A stretch of DNA of 6,601 nucleotides from Marinosulfonomonas sp. (GTDB lineage: Bacteria; Pseudomonadota; Alphaproteobacteria; Rhodobacterales; Rhodobacteraceae), in contig NVTS01000106.1 of the NCBI GenBank assembly GCA_002732995.1, positions 1-6,601 on the forward strand, read 5' to 3'. Below are positions 1 through 5,798 of this stretch, piece by piece (position 1 is the first letter of the stretch; each line of letters opens with the position of its first letter). Both the position numbers and the translations under genes were made by a program. The notes beneath the pieces were generated by a model. It was given only the letters and a program-made list of their open reading frames with translations. It did not search any database and was not told the DNA's origin.

Positions 1-22
1 TGATTGGCGCCCCGCCATATCC

Positions 23-27
23 GAGGA
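23..27 (+). promoter_or_regulatory. Ribosome binding site of the first permease
   Basis: GAGGA lies six bases before the ATG at 34 and decides that start over the in-frame TTG at 4, which has no such site. The TGA at bases 1-3 could be the stop codon of an upstream gene such as the binding protein of this importer, but the window does not show enough to tell. Confidence 0.7.
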
Positions 28-33
28 ACGTCC

Positions 34-972
34 ATGACACGTTATATCCTTATGCGCCTGCTGTCGGCATTGCCCACCCTGCTGGGCATGTCATTCATTG
101 CCTTCGCCATCGTCGCTCTTGCCCCCGGTGATCCGGTTGAGCAACAATTGCGGGCGATGGGGTTTGTTCCGTCTGCAGAAGACGTTGCTGCCCTGAAGGC
201 GGAATTTGGCCTCGATAAGCCCTTTCTTACACGGTATTTCAACTGGCTGATGCGGGCCGTGCAGTTTGAGTTCGGCACCTCGATTGCCACTGGTCGCCCG
301 GTGCTGGACGAGATCATGATCCACCTGCCGGCCACGCTGGCATTGGCGGGCAGTGCACTTTTCGGGGCGATTTTGATCTCGCTCGGCCTGGGAATCGCCG
401 CTGCCTCGTCAGGCCAGGGCGTTGGCGCACTGGTGCGGGGGCTGACCATAATGCTGGTCTCGGTGCCGTCATTCTGGCTGGCGCTGGTTTTCATTTACGC
501 CTTTGTGATGGTGCTGGGCTGGGCGCGGATCGTCGGCGACGGCACCTTGGGCGATCTGGTTCTGCCGGCTTTAACGCTGGCATTGGGCAGCGGGGCCGCA
601 TTAGGCCGCGTTGTCTATGAGCGGGTGCGCAGCGAAATGTGCGAGGACCACATCCGCCTGGCCATTGCCAAAGGTCTGTCACCCCACCGCATTCTGAGCC
701 ATCACATCGCGCCGCGCATTATCGGCCCGCTGGCAACCGCATGGGCCAGCACCTTTGGCGGCTTGCTGGGGGGGGCGGTCATCGTCGAGGCGATTTTTGG
801 CTGGCCGGGCCTGGGCCAACTGATCCTGCAGGCAATTTCGCAACGTGATTTTCCGGTGATCCAGGCCTATCTGGTGTTCATGGGGCTGGCGTTTTTTGTC
901 ACCAGCCTGCTGGCCGACATCATCGTGGTCATTGCCGATCCACAACTTCGCAAGGAACTGCACAATGGCTGA
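34..972 (+). CDS. ABC importer permease, DppB/OppB/NikB family
   Basis: Inner-membrane subunit of a peptide/nickel-class (PepT) ABC importer; with the second permease it forms the translocation channel. The 312-residue protein has the family layout: a first membrane helix at about 9-30, a long periplasmic stretch at 31-95, then a hydrophobic core with helices near 100-124, 135-162, 174-193, 232-255 and 278-300. The cytoplasmic EAA-type loop that docks on the ATPase is at about 203-228 (core AIAKGLSPHRIL). The C-terminus carries the typical FGWPGLG (255-261) and RDFPVIQ (271-277) stretches and ends with the usual DPQLR. The start is ATG at 34, supported by GAGGA six bases upstream. Its 3' end overlaps the second permease by eight bases. 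Family assignment is secure; the substrate (dipeptide, oligopeptide, nickel or another solute) cannot be read from a permease. Confidence 0.93.
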   Translation: MTRYILMRLLSALPTLLGMSFIAFAIVALAPGDPVEQQLRAMGFVPSAEDVAALKAEFGLDKPFLTRYFNWLMRAVQFEFGTSIATGRPVLDEIMIHLPATLALAGSALFGAILISLGLGIAAASSGQGVGALVRGLTIMLVSVPSFWLALVFIYAFVMVLGWARIVGDGTLGDLVLPALTLALGSGAALGRVVYERVRSEMCEDHIRLAIAKGLSPHRILSHHIAPRIIGPLATAWASTFGGLLGGAVIVEAIFGWPGLGQLILQAISQRDFPVIQAYLVFMGLAFFVTSLLADIIVVIADPQLRKELHNG

Positions 973-1834
973 TGTTTTTCAGATTAAACCACGAACAAAA
1001 CGTCGGCTGCTCAGCATCGGCAGGGCGCACGCGGGCCTTGTCACCGGGCTGGTATTACTGACCGGATTTTTTGCACTGGCCTTTTCCGGACAGCTGCTGG
1101 ATCTGCCCGATCCCGACAAGATGGACCTGCTGGCGCGTCTTGCACCACCTTCCGACGCGCATATACTTGGCACCGACCATCTGGGGCGGGATTTGCTGGC
1201 GCGGGTGGTTTCGGCTATTCCGGTTTCGCTGGGTTCGGCATTGATAACCATGGCGCTGATCTTTGCCATCGGGCTGCCTTGGGGGCTGATCGCCGGTCTG
1301 GCAGGCGGGCGGGTTGACGCGGTGATGATGCGGTTTGCCGATATTGTCATGGCCTTTCCGATGCTGGTTCTGGCGCTGGCCATCATCGGTTTCATGGGGG
1401 CATCGCTCGAGGCCTCGATGATCGGCATCGCCGCCGGGTGGTGGCCGTCAAATGCGCGCCTGGTGCGGGCGCTGGTGCTGTCGGCGAAAAAACGCGATTT
1501 TGTCCGCGCCGCGAGGCTGGCCGGTGCATCACGCAGCCGCACGATCCTGCGCCATATCCTGCCGCAAATCCTGCCGCCGCTTGCGGTTGTTATCTCGCTC
1601 GATACCGCCTCGGTGCTGCTGGCACTATCCTCGCTCAGTTTTCTGGGCATTGGTGCACAGCCACCAAACGCCGAATGGGGTGCCATGCTGAACGAGGCCC
1701 GGCCGTTTTTTGCCCAGGCACCGCATATGCTGTTTATTCCCGGTCTGGCGGTTACTCTGGCGGTGCTGGCGTTCAATCTGGTCGGTGAAGGGGTGCGTGA
1801 CCTTCTGGATCAGCGGCAGCCGTATCAATGGTAG
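965..1834 (+). CDS. ABC importer permease, DppC/OppC/NikC family
   Basis: Second inner-membrane subunit, partner of the preceding permease. The 289-residue protein begins with a basic cytoplasmic tail (KPRTKRR, 8-14), then a first helix at about 22-41. The hallmark LGTDHLGRDLL of DppC/NikC proteins is at 68-78. The ATPase-docking EAA-type loop is at about 178-200 (RDFVRAARLAGASR). The signature SFLGIGAQPPNAEWGAML follows at 225-242, and the C-terminal NLVGEGVRDLLD at 271-282. I chose ATG 965 because it overlaps the upstream stop (ATGGCTGA), has AAGGA eight bases ahead, and gives the family's normal length; a start at 896 would add residues antisensible only as the upstream gene read out of frame. 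It overlaps the next gene by seven bases, implying coupled translation. Confidence 0.93.
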   Translation: MADVFQIKPRTKRRLLSIGRAHAGLVTGLVLLTGFFALAFSGQLLDLPDPDKMDLLARLAPPSDAHILGTDHLGRDLLARVVSAIPVSLGSALITMALIFAIGLPWGLIAGLAGGRVDAVMMRFADIVMAFPMLVLALAIIGFMGASLEASMIGIAAGWWPSNARLVRALVLSAKKRDFVRAARLAGASRSRTILRHILPQILPPLAVVISLDTASVLLALSSLSFLGIGAQPPNAEWGAMLNEARPFFAQAPHMLFIPGLAVTLAVLAFNLVGEGVRDLLDQRQPYQW

Positions 1835-2595
1835 ACATCCTGAAAGTATCCGGTCTGAGCGTTGAAACCGCAAAGGGAGAGCGGCTGCTGAGGGATGTGT
1901 CCTTCGCATTGGCTCCGGGGGAACGTTGCGGGCTGATCGGGGCGAGTGGCTGCGGCAAATCCCTGACGGCGGCCGCGCTGTGTGGCTTGTTGCGCCCGCC
2001 ACTTTCTGTGACCGGCGGAACCGCCACGCTTGAAGGGGTCGAGTTGTTTTCACTGTCGCCAAAGATGTGGCGCAAGCAACGAAGAGGCGCGATTTTCCAG
2101 ACATTTCAAAGCCCCGGCACCGCATTGACGCCCACCTTGCGTCTTGGTCCGCAACTGACCGAGGCCGCCCGAATATCGGGCGCGGATCCCCGTCGGGTCG
2201 TGCCCGAGGCGCTAAAAATCGTTGGCCTGCCCGCCGATACCGTCAGGCAATTTCCCTATCAGCTTTCGGGTGGTATGAAGCAACGCAGCCTGATTGCCAT
2301 GGCTCTGATCCTGCGCCCCCGGGTGCTAATCGCCGATGAGCCGACCACCGGCCTGGATATACTGACCGAACGCGACATCCTGCGTGCGCTCGATGCCATG
2401 ATCGAGGCAACCGGCGCGGCCTTGCTGTTTATCAGCCACGATTTGCGGGCGGTGCGGGCCATCGCGCCACGCACGCTGGTGATGGCGGCCGGGGCGATTG
2501 TCGAGGATTGTGCAACCGACGCGCTGGAAAATGCCAGCCATCCTGCGGCGCAACGTCTGGGGCAGGCCGCAGCAGAATTGGAGGCCCCGTGCTGA
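1828..2595 (+). CDS. ABC importer ATPase, DppD/NikD family, short form
   Basis: Cytoplasmic ATPase that powers the importer, working as a heterodimer with the next gene product. In 255 residues it shows every nucleotide-binding motif: Walker A GASGCGKS (38-45), Q-loop Gln94 in FQSPGTALTP, signature LSGGMKQR (146-153), Walker B VLIADEP (166-172) with catalytic Glu171, D-loop GLD (175-177) and switch His204 (ISHD). It ends shortly after an HP motif (SHPAAQRL), where OppD/DppD proteins continue with the oligo_HPY extension and its cysteines; that extension is absent. The length therefore matches NikD (about 254 residues) better than DppD (about 325). The ATG overlaps the permease stop (ATGGTAG) and lacks a strong Shine-Dalgarno, so it likely relies on coupling. 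The substrate remains unproven. Confidence 0.93.
   Translation: MVDILKVSGLSVETAKGERLLRDVSFALAPGERCGLIGASGCGKSLTAAALCGLLRPPLSVTGGTATLEGVELFSLSPKMWRKQRRGAIFQTFQSPGTALTPTLRLGPQLTEAARISGADPRRVVPEALKIVGLPADTVRQFPYQLSGGMKQRSLIAMALILRPRVLIADEPTTGLDILTERDILRALDAMIEATGAALLFISHDLRAVRAIAPRTLVMAAGAIVEDCATDALENASHPAAQRLGQAAAELEAPC
2580..2584 (+). promoter_or_regulatory. Ribosome binding site selecting a GTG start for the second ATPase
   Basis: GGAGG, inside the end of the preceding gene, lies four bases before GTG 2589. It supports this start rather than the in-frame upstream codons around 2508, which would only add out-of-frame sequence from the first ATPase. The spacing is on the short side. Confidence 0.55.
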
Positions 2596-3329
2596 GCATC
2601 CGCAACCTGAGCAAGAGCTTTTATGGAACCCCGGTTCTGAATGATATCAACCTTGATCTGAGCACCGGTGAAGTGATCGGACTGATTGGCCGTTCGGGCG
2701 CGGGGAAATCAACCCTGGCGCGCTGCCTTGTCGGGCTTGAGCGGGCCGAGGCCGGAACAATTACCCTGCAGGGCAATACTATCATGCCGGGAACAGGGTT
2801 GGCACGGCAAAAAATCCAGTATCTGTGGCAGGATCCAACCCAGGCGCTCAGCCCTTATCTGTCGGCAAAGGCGGCAGTTCTTGAAACTCTGAACGGGTTT
2901 GATATTGGCAGCCGTGACCAGCGGAATACGAGGGCAACGGATTTGCTGAAACAGTTTGAAATTGACACCGGGACGGCGGCGCGCAAACCCTACAACCTGT
3001 CCGGCGGCCAATGCCAGCGCGTTACGCTGAGCCGGGCGCTGGCCGCCGAGCCTGAAGTTCTGATCCTTGACGAGCCTTTGTCTTCGTTGGACATGGCCAC
3101 CCAGGTTGCTGCCCTCAACACCCTGAAAACAGCGCGGCAACAGCGCAATATATCCATGTTGATCGTCAGCCATGACCTTGCCACATTGCGCCAGATTGCC
3201 GACAAGGTTGCGGTGCTTGATGAAGGCCGGATTGTTGAATTTCTGCCAATCGAGCAATTTGCAGCCAGGGCACGGCATCCATTGGCGCGGGCCTATGCCG
3301 AAACCCTCGCCCCTAAAGGTCGGCGATAG
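2589..3329 (+). CDS. ABC importer ATPase, DppF/NikE family, short form
   Basis: Second ATPase of the importer. From GTG 2589 it has 246 residues beginning LSIRNLSKSFYG, a normal N-terminus for the family. Motifs: Walker A GRSGAGKS (34-41), Q-loop Gln81 in WQDPTQALSP, signature LSGGQCQR (137-144), Walker B VLILDEP (157-163) with Glu162, D-loop SLD (166-168) and switch His195 (VSHD). The signature has Cys142 where Gln or Met is more usual, which is not expected to disable it. It ends right after an HP motif (ARHPLARAY), so it also lacks the C-terminal peptide-transporter extension, as in NikE. It overlaps the first ATPase by seven bases. The gene looks complete although IS debris begins within about 50 bases of its stop, and no operon terminator is evident. 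Confidence 0.92.
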   Translation: MLSIRNLSKSFYGTPVLNDINLDLSTGEVIGLIGRSGAGKSTLARCLVGLERAEAGTITLQGNTIMPGTGLARQKIQYLWQDPTQALSPYLSAKAAVLETLNGFDIGSRDQRNTRATDLLKQFEIDTGTAARKPYNLSGGQCQRVTLSRALAAEPEVLILDEPLSSLDMATQVAALNTLKTARQQRNISMLIVSHDLATLRQIADKVAVLDEGRIVEFLPIEQFAARARHPLARAYAETLAPKGRR

Positions 3330-3366
3330 CGCTTGGATCAAACGAGACAGGCTCTGTTGGAGAGCA

Positions 3367-3381
3367 CCCCAAAGTGTGGGG
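3367..3381. repeat. Small hairpin next to the transposase stop, probable ISKra4 end
   Basis: CCCCA, a five-base loop and TGGGG form a perfect 5-bp stem just downstream of the minus-strand transposase stop and about 40 bases after the ATPase stop. The GC-rich inverted repeat fits the outer end of an ISKra4 element (inference). No matching partner end is visible in the window because the other end of the element is gone. It has no T-run on either strand and is a poor terminator. Confidence 0.3.
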
Positions 3382-3384
3382 CAA

Positions 3385-4110
3385 TTAGGCTGCCAGTTTT
3401 TCTTGGGTGACTGATTTCATGCCTGGATACCATTGCTGGAACTTTGTGGGCAGCGTCCCATCGAGAGTGCAGGTTCGGGTTACAGCATAAGTTGGGCACC
3501 TGTTTTTGGCCATCGCATTTGCGGCGTTTGCAGAAGCGTTTTCCCACCACGGTGTTGACAGTGCTTTCCACAAAGCCGGTCGAGACCCGTTCGCCGTATT
3601 GCCTGCGTTCCGCGTAATTCGGGATCATCCAAGCGCTGTTGGTGATATATGTTTGGAATTCTGCAGCCGCTTTGCGCAAGGCCTTGATGCTGGCATGGTC
3701 CGTCTCGACTTCATCCAAATCCATTACCAAATCACCAATTGCGATTTGTCCATCATGTAGATTCCCATTCCACAGACAGGCTTTGATCTGGCGCAATATT
3801 CTGGCCAATTGTTCCGCCTCGATTGGATTGTGATGGGCCAGCCCTTTGACGTATTGATGCATGACGGTAATGCGCATGGTGATGTGGAACCAGTCCAGAA
3901 TGTGCTCAAAATGCCCTGTCGGTAATGGGTGCCATGTCGCGCGCCATGTTGATCACGGTATCGCCCCCATCGCTCATGAAGGTGATCTGCTGATTTTCTT
4001 GCCAGCCCTGATCTTTCAACACTTCATGTAATCGCCTGCGTGGCTTTTTGTCATGGCTTTGAACTAGGCCAAGGTAACGATCCGGTAATCCCCCCCCATT
4101 TTTAATGGAA
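3385..4110 (-). pseudogene. ISKra4-family transposase, N-truncated and frameshifted
   Basis: Reading leftward, the C-terminal DDE catalytic part of an ISKra4-family transposase is recovered only by changing frame three times. Frame one (about 4100-3909) gives RYLGLVQSHDKKPRRRLHEV and TFMSDGGDTVINMARDMAP, containing the second catalytic Asp, then hits a stop at 3908-3906. Frame two (3907 to about 3519) gives EHILDWFHITMR, LAHHNP, NYAERRQYGERVST and VESTVNTVVGKRF, with the catalytic Glu. Frame three (3518-3483) gives MRWPKTGAQLML. The last frame (3480-3385) gives TRTCTLDGTL and WYPGM before the stop. The start of the protein, including the first catalytic Asp, is missing. The family name rests on recognition of these motif runs. 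No active enzyme can be made. Confidence 0.85.
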
Positions 4111-4141
4111 CCCGCTTGTAGAATTACGCGGCCATTTACAG

Positions 4142-4213
4142 CCGGGCAGTGGTAAACAGATCCTTGTGCAAATGATTTTGTACCAGCGCCACTAGCCCGT
4201 TATGGCCTTTTCT
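4142..4213 (-). pseudogene. IS66-family TnpB (Orf2) fragment
   Basis: On the minus strand, 4213 to about 4142 reads RKGHNGLVALVQNHLHKDLF, which resembles the conserved DFRKGHDGLAALVQ...LRKDPFTG stretch of IS66 TnpB, the small accessory protein of that family. Only about 24 codons remain; the next codons soon run into TAA. The left side merges into the ISKra4 remnant and the right side stops where IS5 sequence begins on the other strand, so both ends are rearrangement joints. The family call depends on this one motif run. Confidence 0.55.
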
Positions 4214-4310
4214 CGAAGATTGGCGACGTATCGCCATGCGCTTTGACCGCTGCGCACATGCTTTCATGTCGGCAATCCAGATCGCCGCAATCGTCATCTT
4301 CTGGATTTAA
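4209..4310 (+). pseudogene. IS5-family transposase, C-terminal fragment
   Basis: The plus strand reads EDWRRIAMRFDRCAHAF from 4215, then MSAIQIAAIVIFWI and a TAA stop at 4308-4310. This is the recognisable end of IS5-family (IS427-group type) transposases, usually LKDWRRIATRYDRC...AAIVMFWL. Everything upstream, including the catalytic DDE residues, is missing; the sequence to the left belongs to an IS66 scrap on the opposite strand. The C-terminus itself is open and little mutated, so truncation rather than slow decay removed the gene. Confidence 0.75.
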
Positions 4311-4325
4311 CGAGTCCTGACCCTA
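4311..4325 (+). repeat. Probable right terminal sequence of the IS5 fragment
   Basis: CGAGTCCTGACCCTA follows directly after the IS5 stop codon and ends in CTAG at 4322-4325. IS5-family ends lie this close to the transposase stop, and CTAG/TA-type targets are common for the group. No matching left end survives in the window, so the assignment is from position only. Confidence 0.35.
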
Positions 4326-4338
4326 GTCAAAAAACACC

Positions 4339-4470
4339 ATGCTGGACGGCGGGGCAGTAGAAGATCAACCTGTCGTCGGTGGCCTTGATGTACACAAGAA
4401 GACATACTCAGCAGCACTATTTTCCAAGGAGGATGGTTTGATTGAAAGTTACACTTGCCGTCTGGGGAAG
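4339..4470 (+). pseudogene. IS110-family transposase, N-terminal fragment
   Basis: From ATG 4339 the plus strand encodes a short lead followed by VVGGLDVHKKTYSAALF and then GLIESYTC. This is the start of an IS110-family (DEDD) transposase: the Asp of GLDVHK corresponds to the first catalytic Asp of the RuvC-like domain. After about residue 45 the similarity ends, and the rest of the reading frame to 4611 is the reverse complement of a toxin gene. Only the first ~15 percent of the transposase is therefore present and the element is dead. The joint with the toxin lies near 4455-4480. Confidence 0.75.
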
Positions 4471-4621
4471 GATAAACAGGTTTGTCCGGCCATCTTGATC
4501 AACAACCGTTGCGATAAGGGCTGTCGGGCGCAATTTACGGCCATGCTCGGTCCCGGCTTCATGTTCACGACGCCAAAGATATTCATAGCCCCATACATCG
4601 CCTTGCTTTGAGTGGGTTCAT
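4455..4621 (-). pseudogene. PemK-like toxin gene, frameshifted and 3'-truncated
   Basis: Partner position of the Phd antitoxin. The putative start ATG (4621-4619) overlaps the antitoxin stop as ATGA, but its frame meets a stop after twelve codons (MNPLKARRCMGL). A one-base change in the AAAG run near 4606-4609 would lead into the frame reading QGDVWGYEYLWRREHEAG, then GRKLRPTALIATV and NLFILPQT. These runs resemble the PemK/MazF-like toxins (mRNA interferase fold) often found beside Phd antitoxins in alphaproteobacteria, with the conserved GRK-RP-A segment. About the first 50 residues survive; the C-terminal half is replaced by IS110 sequence. Two independent lesions make it non-functional. 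The PemK name is a family-level judgement. Confidence 0.65.
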
Positions 4622-4854
4622 TTTTGGGTCTCATCGGAAAGAGCGGATTCGAGCATTGCAAGATGTTCGGCTGGCATTTCTTCCACGGCGAACACCTGTC
4701 GTTCATCCTTCTTGAAACGCTGCTCATAATCCCGAATGCTCATCAGAACAAAACGGGGTTTCTTATGTTTCGTGATGGTGACAGGCTCAAAACTGGCTGC
4801 ATCAAGAACATCGCCAAGAGTCTGTTTTAGATCGGTAGATGGGAACGAACGCAT
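4618..4854 (-). CDS. Phd/YefM-family antitoxin
   Basis: Predicted DNA-binding antitoxin of a type II TA module; Phd/YefM proteins dimerise, repress their own promoter and neutralise a toxin through the C-terminal tail. The 78-residue protein starts RSFPSTDLKQTLGDVLDAA (2-20), the Phd/YefM N-terminus, followed by PVTITKHKKPRFVLMSI (24-40) and RDYEQRF (41-47), the usual DNA-binding half. The acidic tail 57-78 (AVEEMPAEHLAMLE) would bind toxin. ATG 4854 is chosen because GGAG sits six bases upstream; an upstream in-frame ATG at 4974 would run through the promoter. Its promoter carries repeat boxes suited to autorepression. The toxin behind it is broken, so this is probably an orphan antitoxin that may still bind its own operator or related toxins. 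Confidence 0.85.
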   Translation of the reverse strand: MRSFPSTDLKQTLGDVLDAASFEPVTITKHKKPRFVLMSIRDYEQRFKKDERQVFAVEEMPAEHLAMLESALSDETQK

Positions 4855-4866
4855 TGGTGTCTCCTG

Positions 4867-4908
4867 TTGTCTAAGATAGACTAAATAGACAAAACGGACA
4901 AGAGTAAA
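4867..4908 (-). promoter_or_regulatory. Promoter and repeat-type operator of the Phd antitoxin
   Basis: On the minus strand TTGTCC (4901-4896) and TATCTT (4878-4873) are separated by exactly 17 bases, a plausible sigma-70 promoter; TTTACT (4908-4903) with TTTAGT (4885-4880) is an alternative. The -10 region is full of TAGAC boxes: GTCTA/TAGAC at 4869-4881, and an outer inverted repeat TTGTCTA (4867-4873) with TAGACAA (4886-4892). Repeats of this kind overlapping the promoter are what Phd/YefM antitoxins bind for autorepression. The repeats are directly visible; their role is inference. Confidence 0.55.
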
Positions 4909-4922
4909 GATAGCCCTAATCA

Positions 4923-4950
4923 AAAAAGACCCCGCCGAATCCAGCGCGGC
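4923..4950 (-). terminator. Weak candidate terminator after the PIN toxin
   Basis: Downstream of the PIN toxin stop, the minus strand has GCCGCGCTGGATTCGGCGGG followed by GTC and a run of six T. The stem is only four GC pairs (GCCG/CGGC or CCGC/GCGG) with a 9-10 base loop, so terminator strength is doubtful. The rest of 4909-5008 shows no gene. If it works, the two TA modules are separate transcripts, consistent with the promoter seen further downstream. Confidence 0.3.
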
Positions 4951-5008
4951 ATTTCCTGCCCGCCATCGCCCCACAGATAGATGCGGAGCCGCACGCGGGT
5001 TTTCAGAT

Positions 5009-5428
5009 TCAGGCCCACGGATTAATCACTTCCACTTTCATCGCCTCAAAAGGGCTTGCGTCTCTGGTGGCGATGGGACAACGATCATTACTGATAGCAA
5101 TCGCCGCAATCATGCCATCCATATCAGAAACTGCCTTCCCGGATTGCCTTACCGTCGCAATATGACCGCCAAACATAAGAGCGGCCATCGTATCAAAAGG
5201 CAGAATGCGACCTCGAAAATCCACTTCAAAAAGCTCCGTGATGGCATTGTGGAGGCTGGCCCGCTTTCTGCCATTGGGCAAACTCCATAAGCCATACTCC
5301 ATTTCCACCTGTGTTATGGCGGTAACAAACAAGCGGCTTGGGTCTTGATCATCAAGCCAGTCGATCACTTTAGGGTCAGGGTTTGGTTTAAGCGGTTCTG
5401 AAATGACATTTGTGTCGAGGATGATCAT
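5009..5428 (-). CDS. vapC: VapC/FitB-family PIN-domain toxin
   Basis: Toxin of a type II TA pair; PIN proteins are Mg-dependent ribonucleases, and VapC types cleave tRNA or rRNA. The 139-residue protein begins MIILDTNVISE and has the acidic quartet in the expected places: Asp5, Glu42 (QVEMEYG), Asp104 (SDMDGMIAA) and Asp123 (ATRDASPF), nearly the spacing of gonococcal FitB. Length is normal and the frame is open, with no missing catalytic residue, so it should be functional. Its ATG (5428-5426) overlaps the antitoxin stop as ATGA, giving coupled translation and keeping antitoxin first. The specific RNA target cannot be read from the sequence. FitB-like is a more precise family label than VapC; both are PIN-domain toxins. 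Confidence 0.93.
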   Translation of the reverse strand: MIILDTNVISEPLKPNPDPKVIDWLDDQDPSRLFVTAITQVEMEYGLWSLPNGRKRASLHNAITELFEVDFRGRILPFDTMAALMFGGHIATVRQSGKAVSDMDGMIAAIAISNDRCPIATRDASPFEAMKVEVINPWA

Positions 5429-5664
5429 TCAAACACCATCGGTTCACTTACATCTTTACTACGCTCAAATTGGAAACCACCCCCAATCACGCCACGATAT
5501 TTAGCTTTTAGTTTAGAGCCAAAACCTTCGCCAGTCTTGTGTTGAACAAGGTGGGCGATTGCCAGACGGACCTCCGCCTCGGCACTCCGGTTGTTCTCGG
5601 CTGCCACTTGCTTCAAGGCTTCGTATTGAACACTCGGGATATTCCTTACAGTCATTTGACTCAT
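5425..5664 (-). CDS. FitA-like ribbon-helix-helix antitoxin
   Basis: Antitoxin paired with the PIN toxin. The 79-residue protein starts MSQMTVRNIPSVQYEALKQ: a short beta strand (3-8), helix one (11-24) and helix two (27-40, SAEAEVRLAIAHL), the Arc/FitA ribbon-helix-helix fold that binds DNA as a dimer. The tail 41-79 would wrap the toxin and block its active site. The start at ATG 5664 is fixed by AAGGAG eight bases upstream (5678-5673); a longer in-frame start at 5814 would have to pass through a strong terminator and the promoter, and is rejected. Toxin and antitoxin overlap by four bases. The complex is expected to repress the promoter upstream, where an 11-bp palindrome lies. Confidence 0.9.
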   Translation of the reverse strand: MSQMTVRNIPSVQYEALKQVAAENNRSAEAEVRLAIAHLVQHKTGEGFGSKLKAKYRGVIGGGFQFERSKDVSEPMVFE

Positions 5665-5672
5665 TGCATCAG

Positions 5673-5678
5673 CTCCTT
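5673..5678 (-). promoter_or_regulatory. Ribosome binding site of the FitA-like antitoxin
   Basis: AAGGAG on the minus strand, eight bases before ATG 5664, is the strongest Shine-Dalgarno in the window and fixes the antitoxin start. Strong translation of the antitoxin relative to the coupled toxin is usual in TA pairs. Confidence 0.75.
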
Positions 5679-5681
5679 TTA

Positions 5682-5725
5682 GATATGCTATCACCATACT
5701 GTAACTGCCAGCACAATGCAAGCAA
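5682..5725 (-). promoter_or_regulatory. Likely promoter and operator of the PIN toxin-antitoxin pair
   Basis: Between the upstream terminator and the antitoxin, the minus strand offers TTGCAT (5721-5716) with TATGGT (5698-5693) at a 17-base spacing, or TTGCTT (5725-5720) with TACAGT (5703-5698) at 16. Neither is strong. Just downstream lies the palindrome GATAGCATATC (5692-5682; arms GATA/TATC), well placed for a ribbon-helix-helix repressor. Position makes a promoter here necessary; the exact boxes are uncertain. Confidence 0.4.
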
Positions 5726-5744
5726 GCATGACGTTGCGAACGCA

Positions 5745-5769
5745 AAAAGGCGGCCCCCCGAAGGGGGCC
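5745..5769 (-). terminator. Rho-independent terminator with UUCG loop
   Basis: On the minus strand GGCCCCC, loop TTCG and GGGGGCC form a perfect 7-bp GC stem (5769-5752), followed by GCC and five T. The C(UUCG)G tetraloop is exceptionally stable. It lies about 30 bases after the stop of the truncated unknown gene (5799) and ends that transcript, insulating the toxin-antitoxin pair downstream. Confidence 0.88.
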
Positions 5770-5798
5770 AAGCTTTCCTCCACCATAAAGGATTTCAG

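Noticed and set aside
979..1776. 265-codon minus-strand open frame opposite the second permease
   Set aside because: It is antisense to a gene with clear family motifs, is rich in Ser/Arg/Pro/Ala as GC-rich shadows are, and has no recognisable domain.
2709..3341. 210-codon minus-strand open frame opposite the second ATPase
   Set aside because: Antisense shadow of a well-supported ATPase, without ribosome site or domain.
3367..3381. Hairpin as terminator of the transporter operon
   Set aside because: Only five base pairs and no T-run; more likely an IS end.
4090..4097. Run of eight C as a phase-variation tract
   Set aside because: It lies in a dead transposase with no intact frame on either side to switch.
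4339..4611. Taking the 90-codon plus frame as one complete small gene
   Set aside because: Only the first ~45 codons match IS110; the rest is the complement of the toxin gene.
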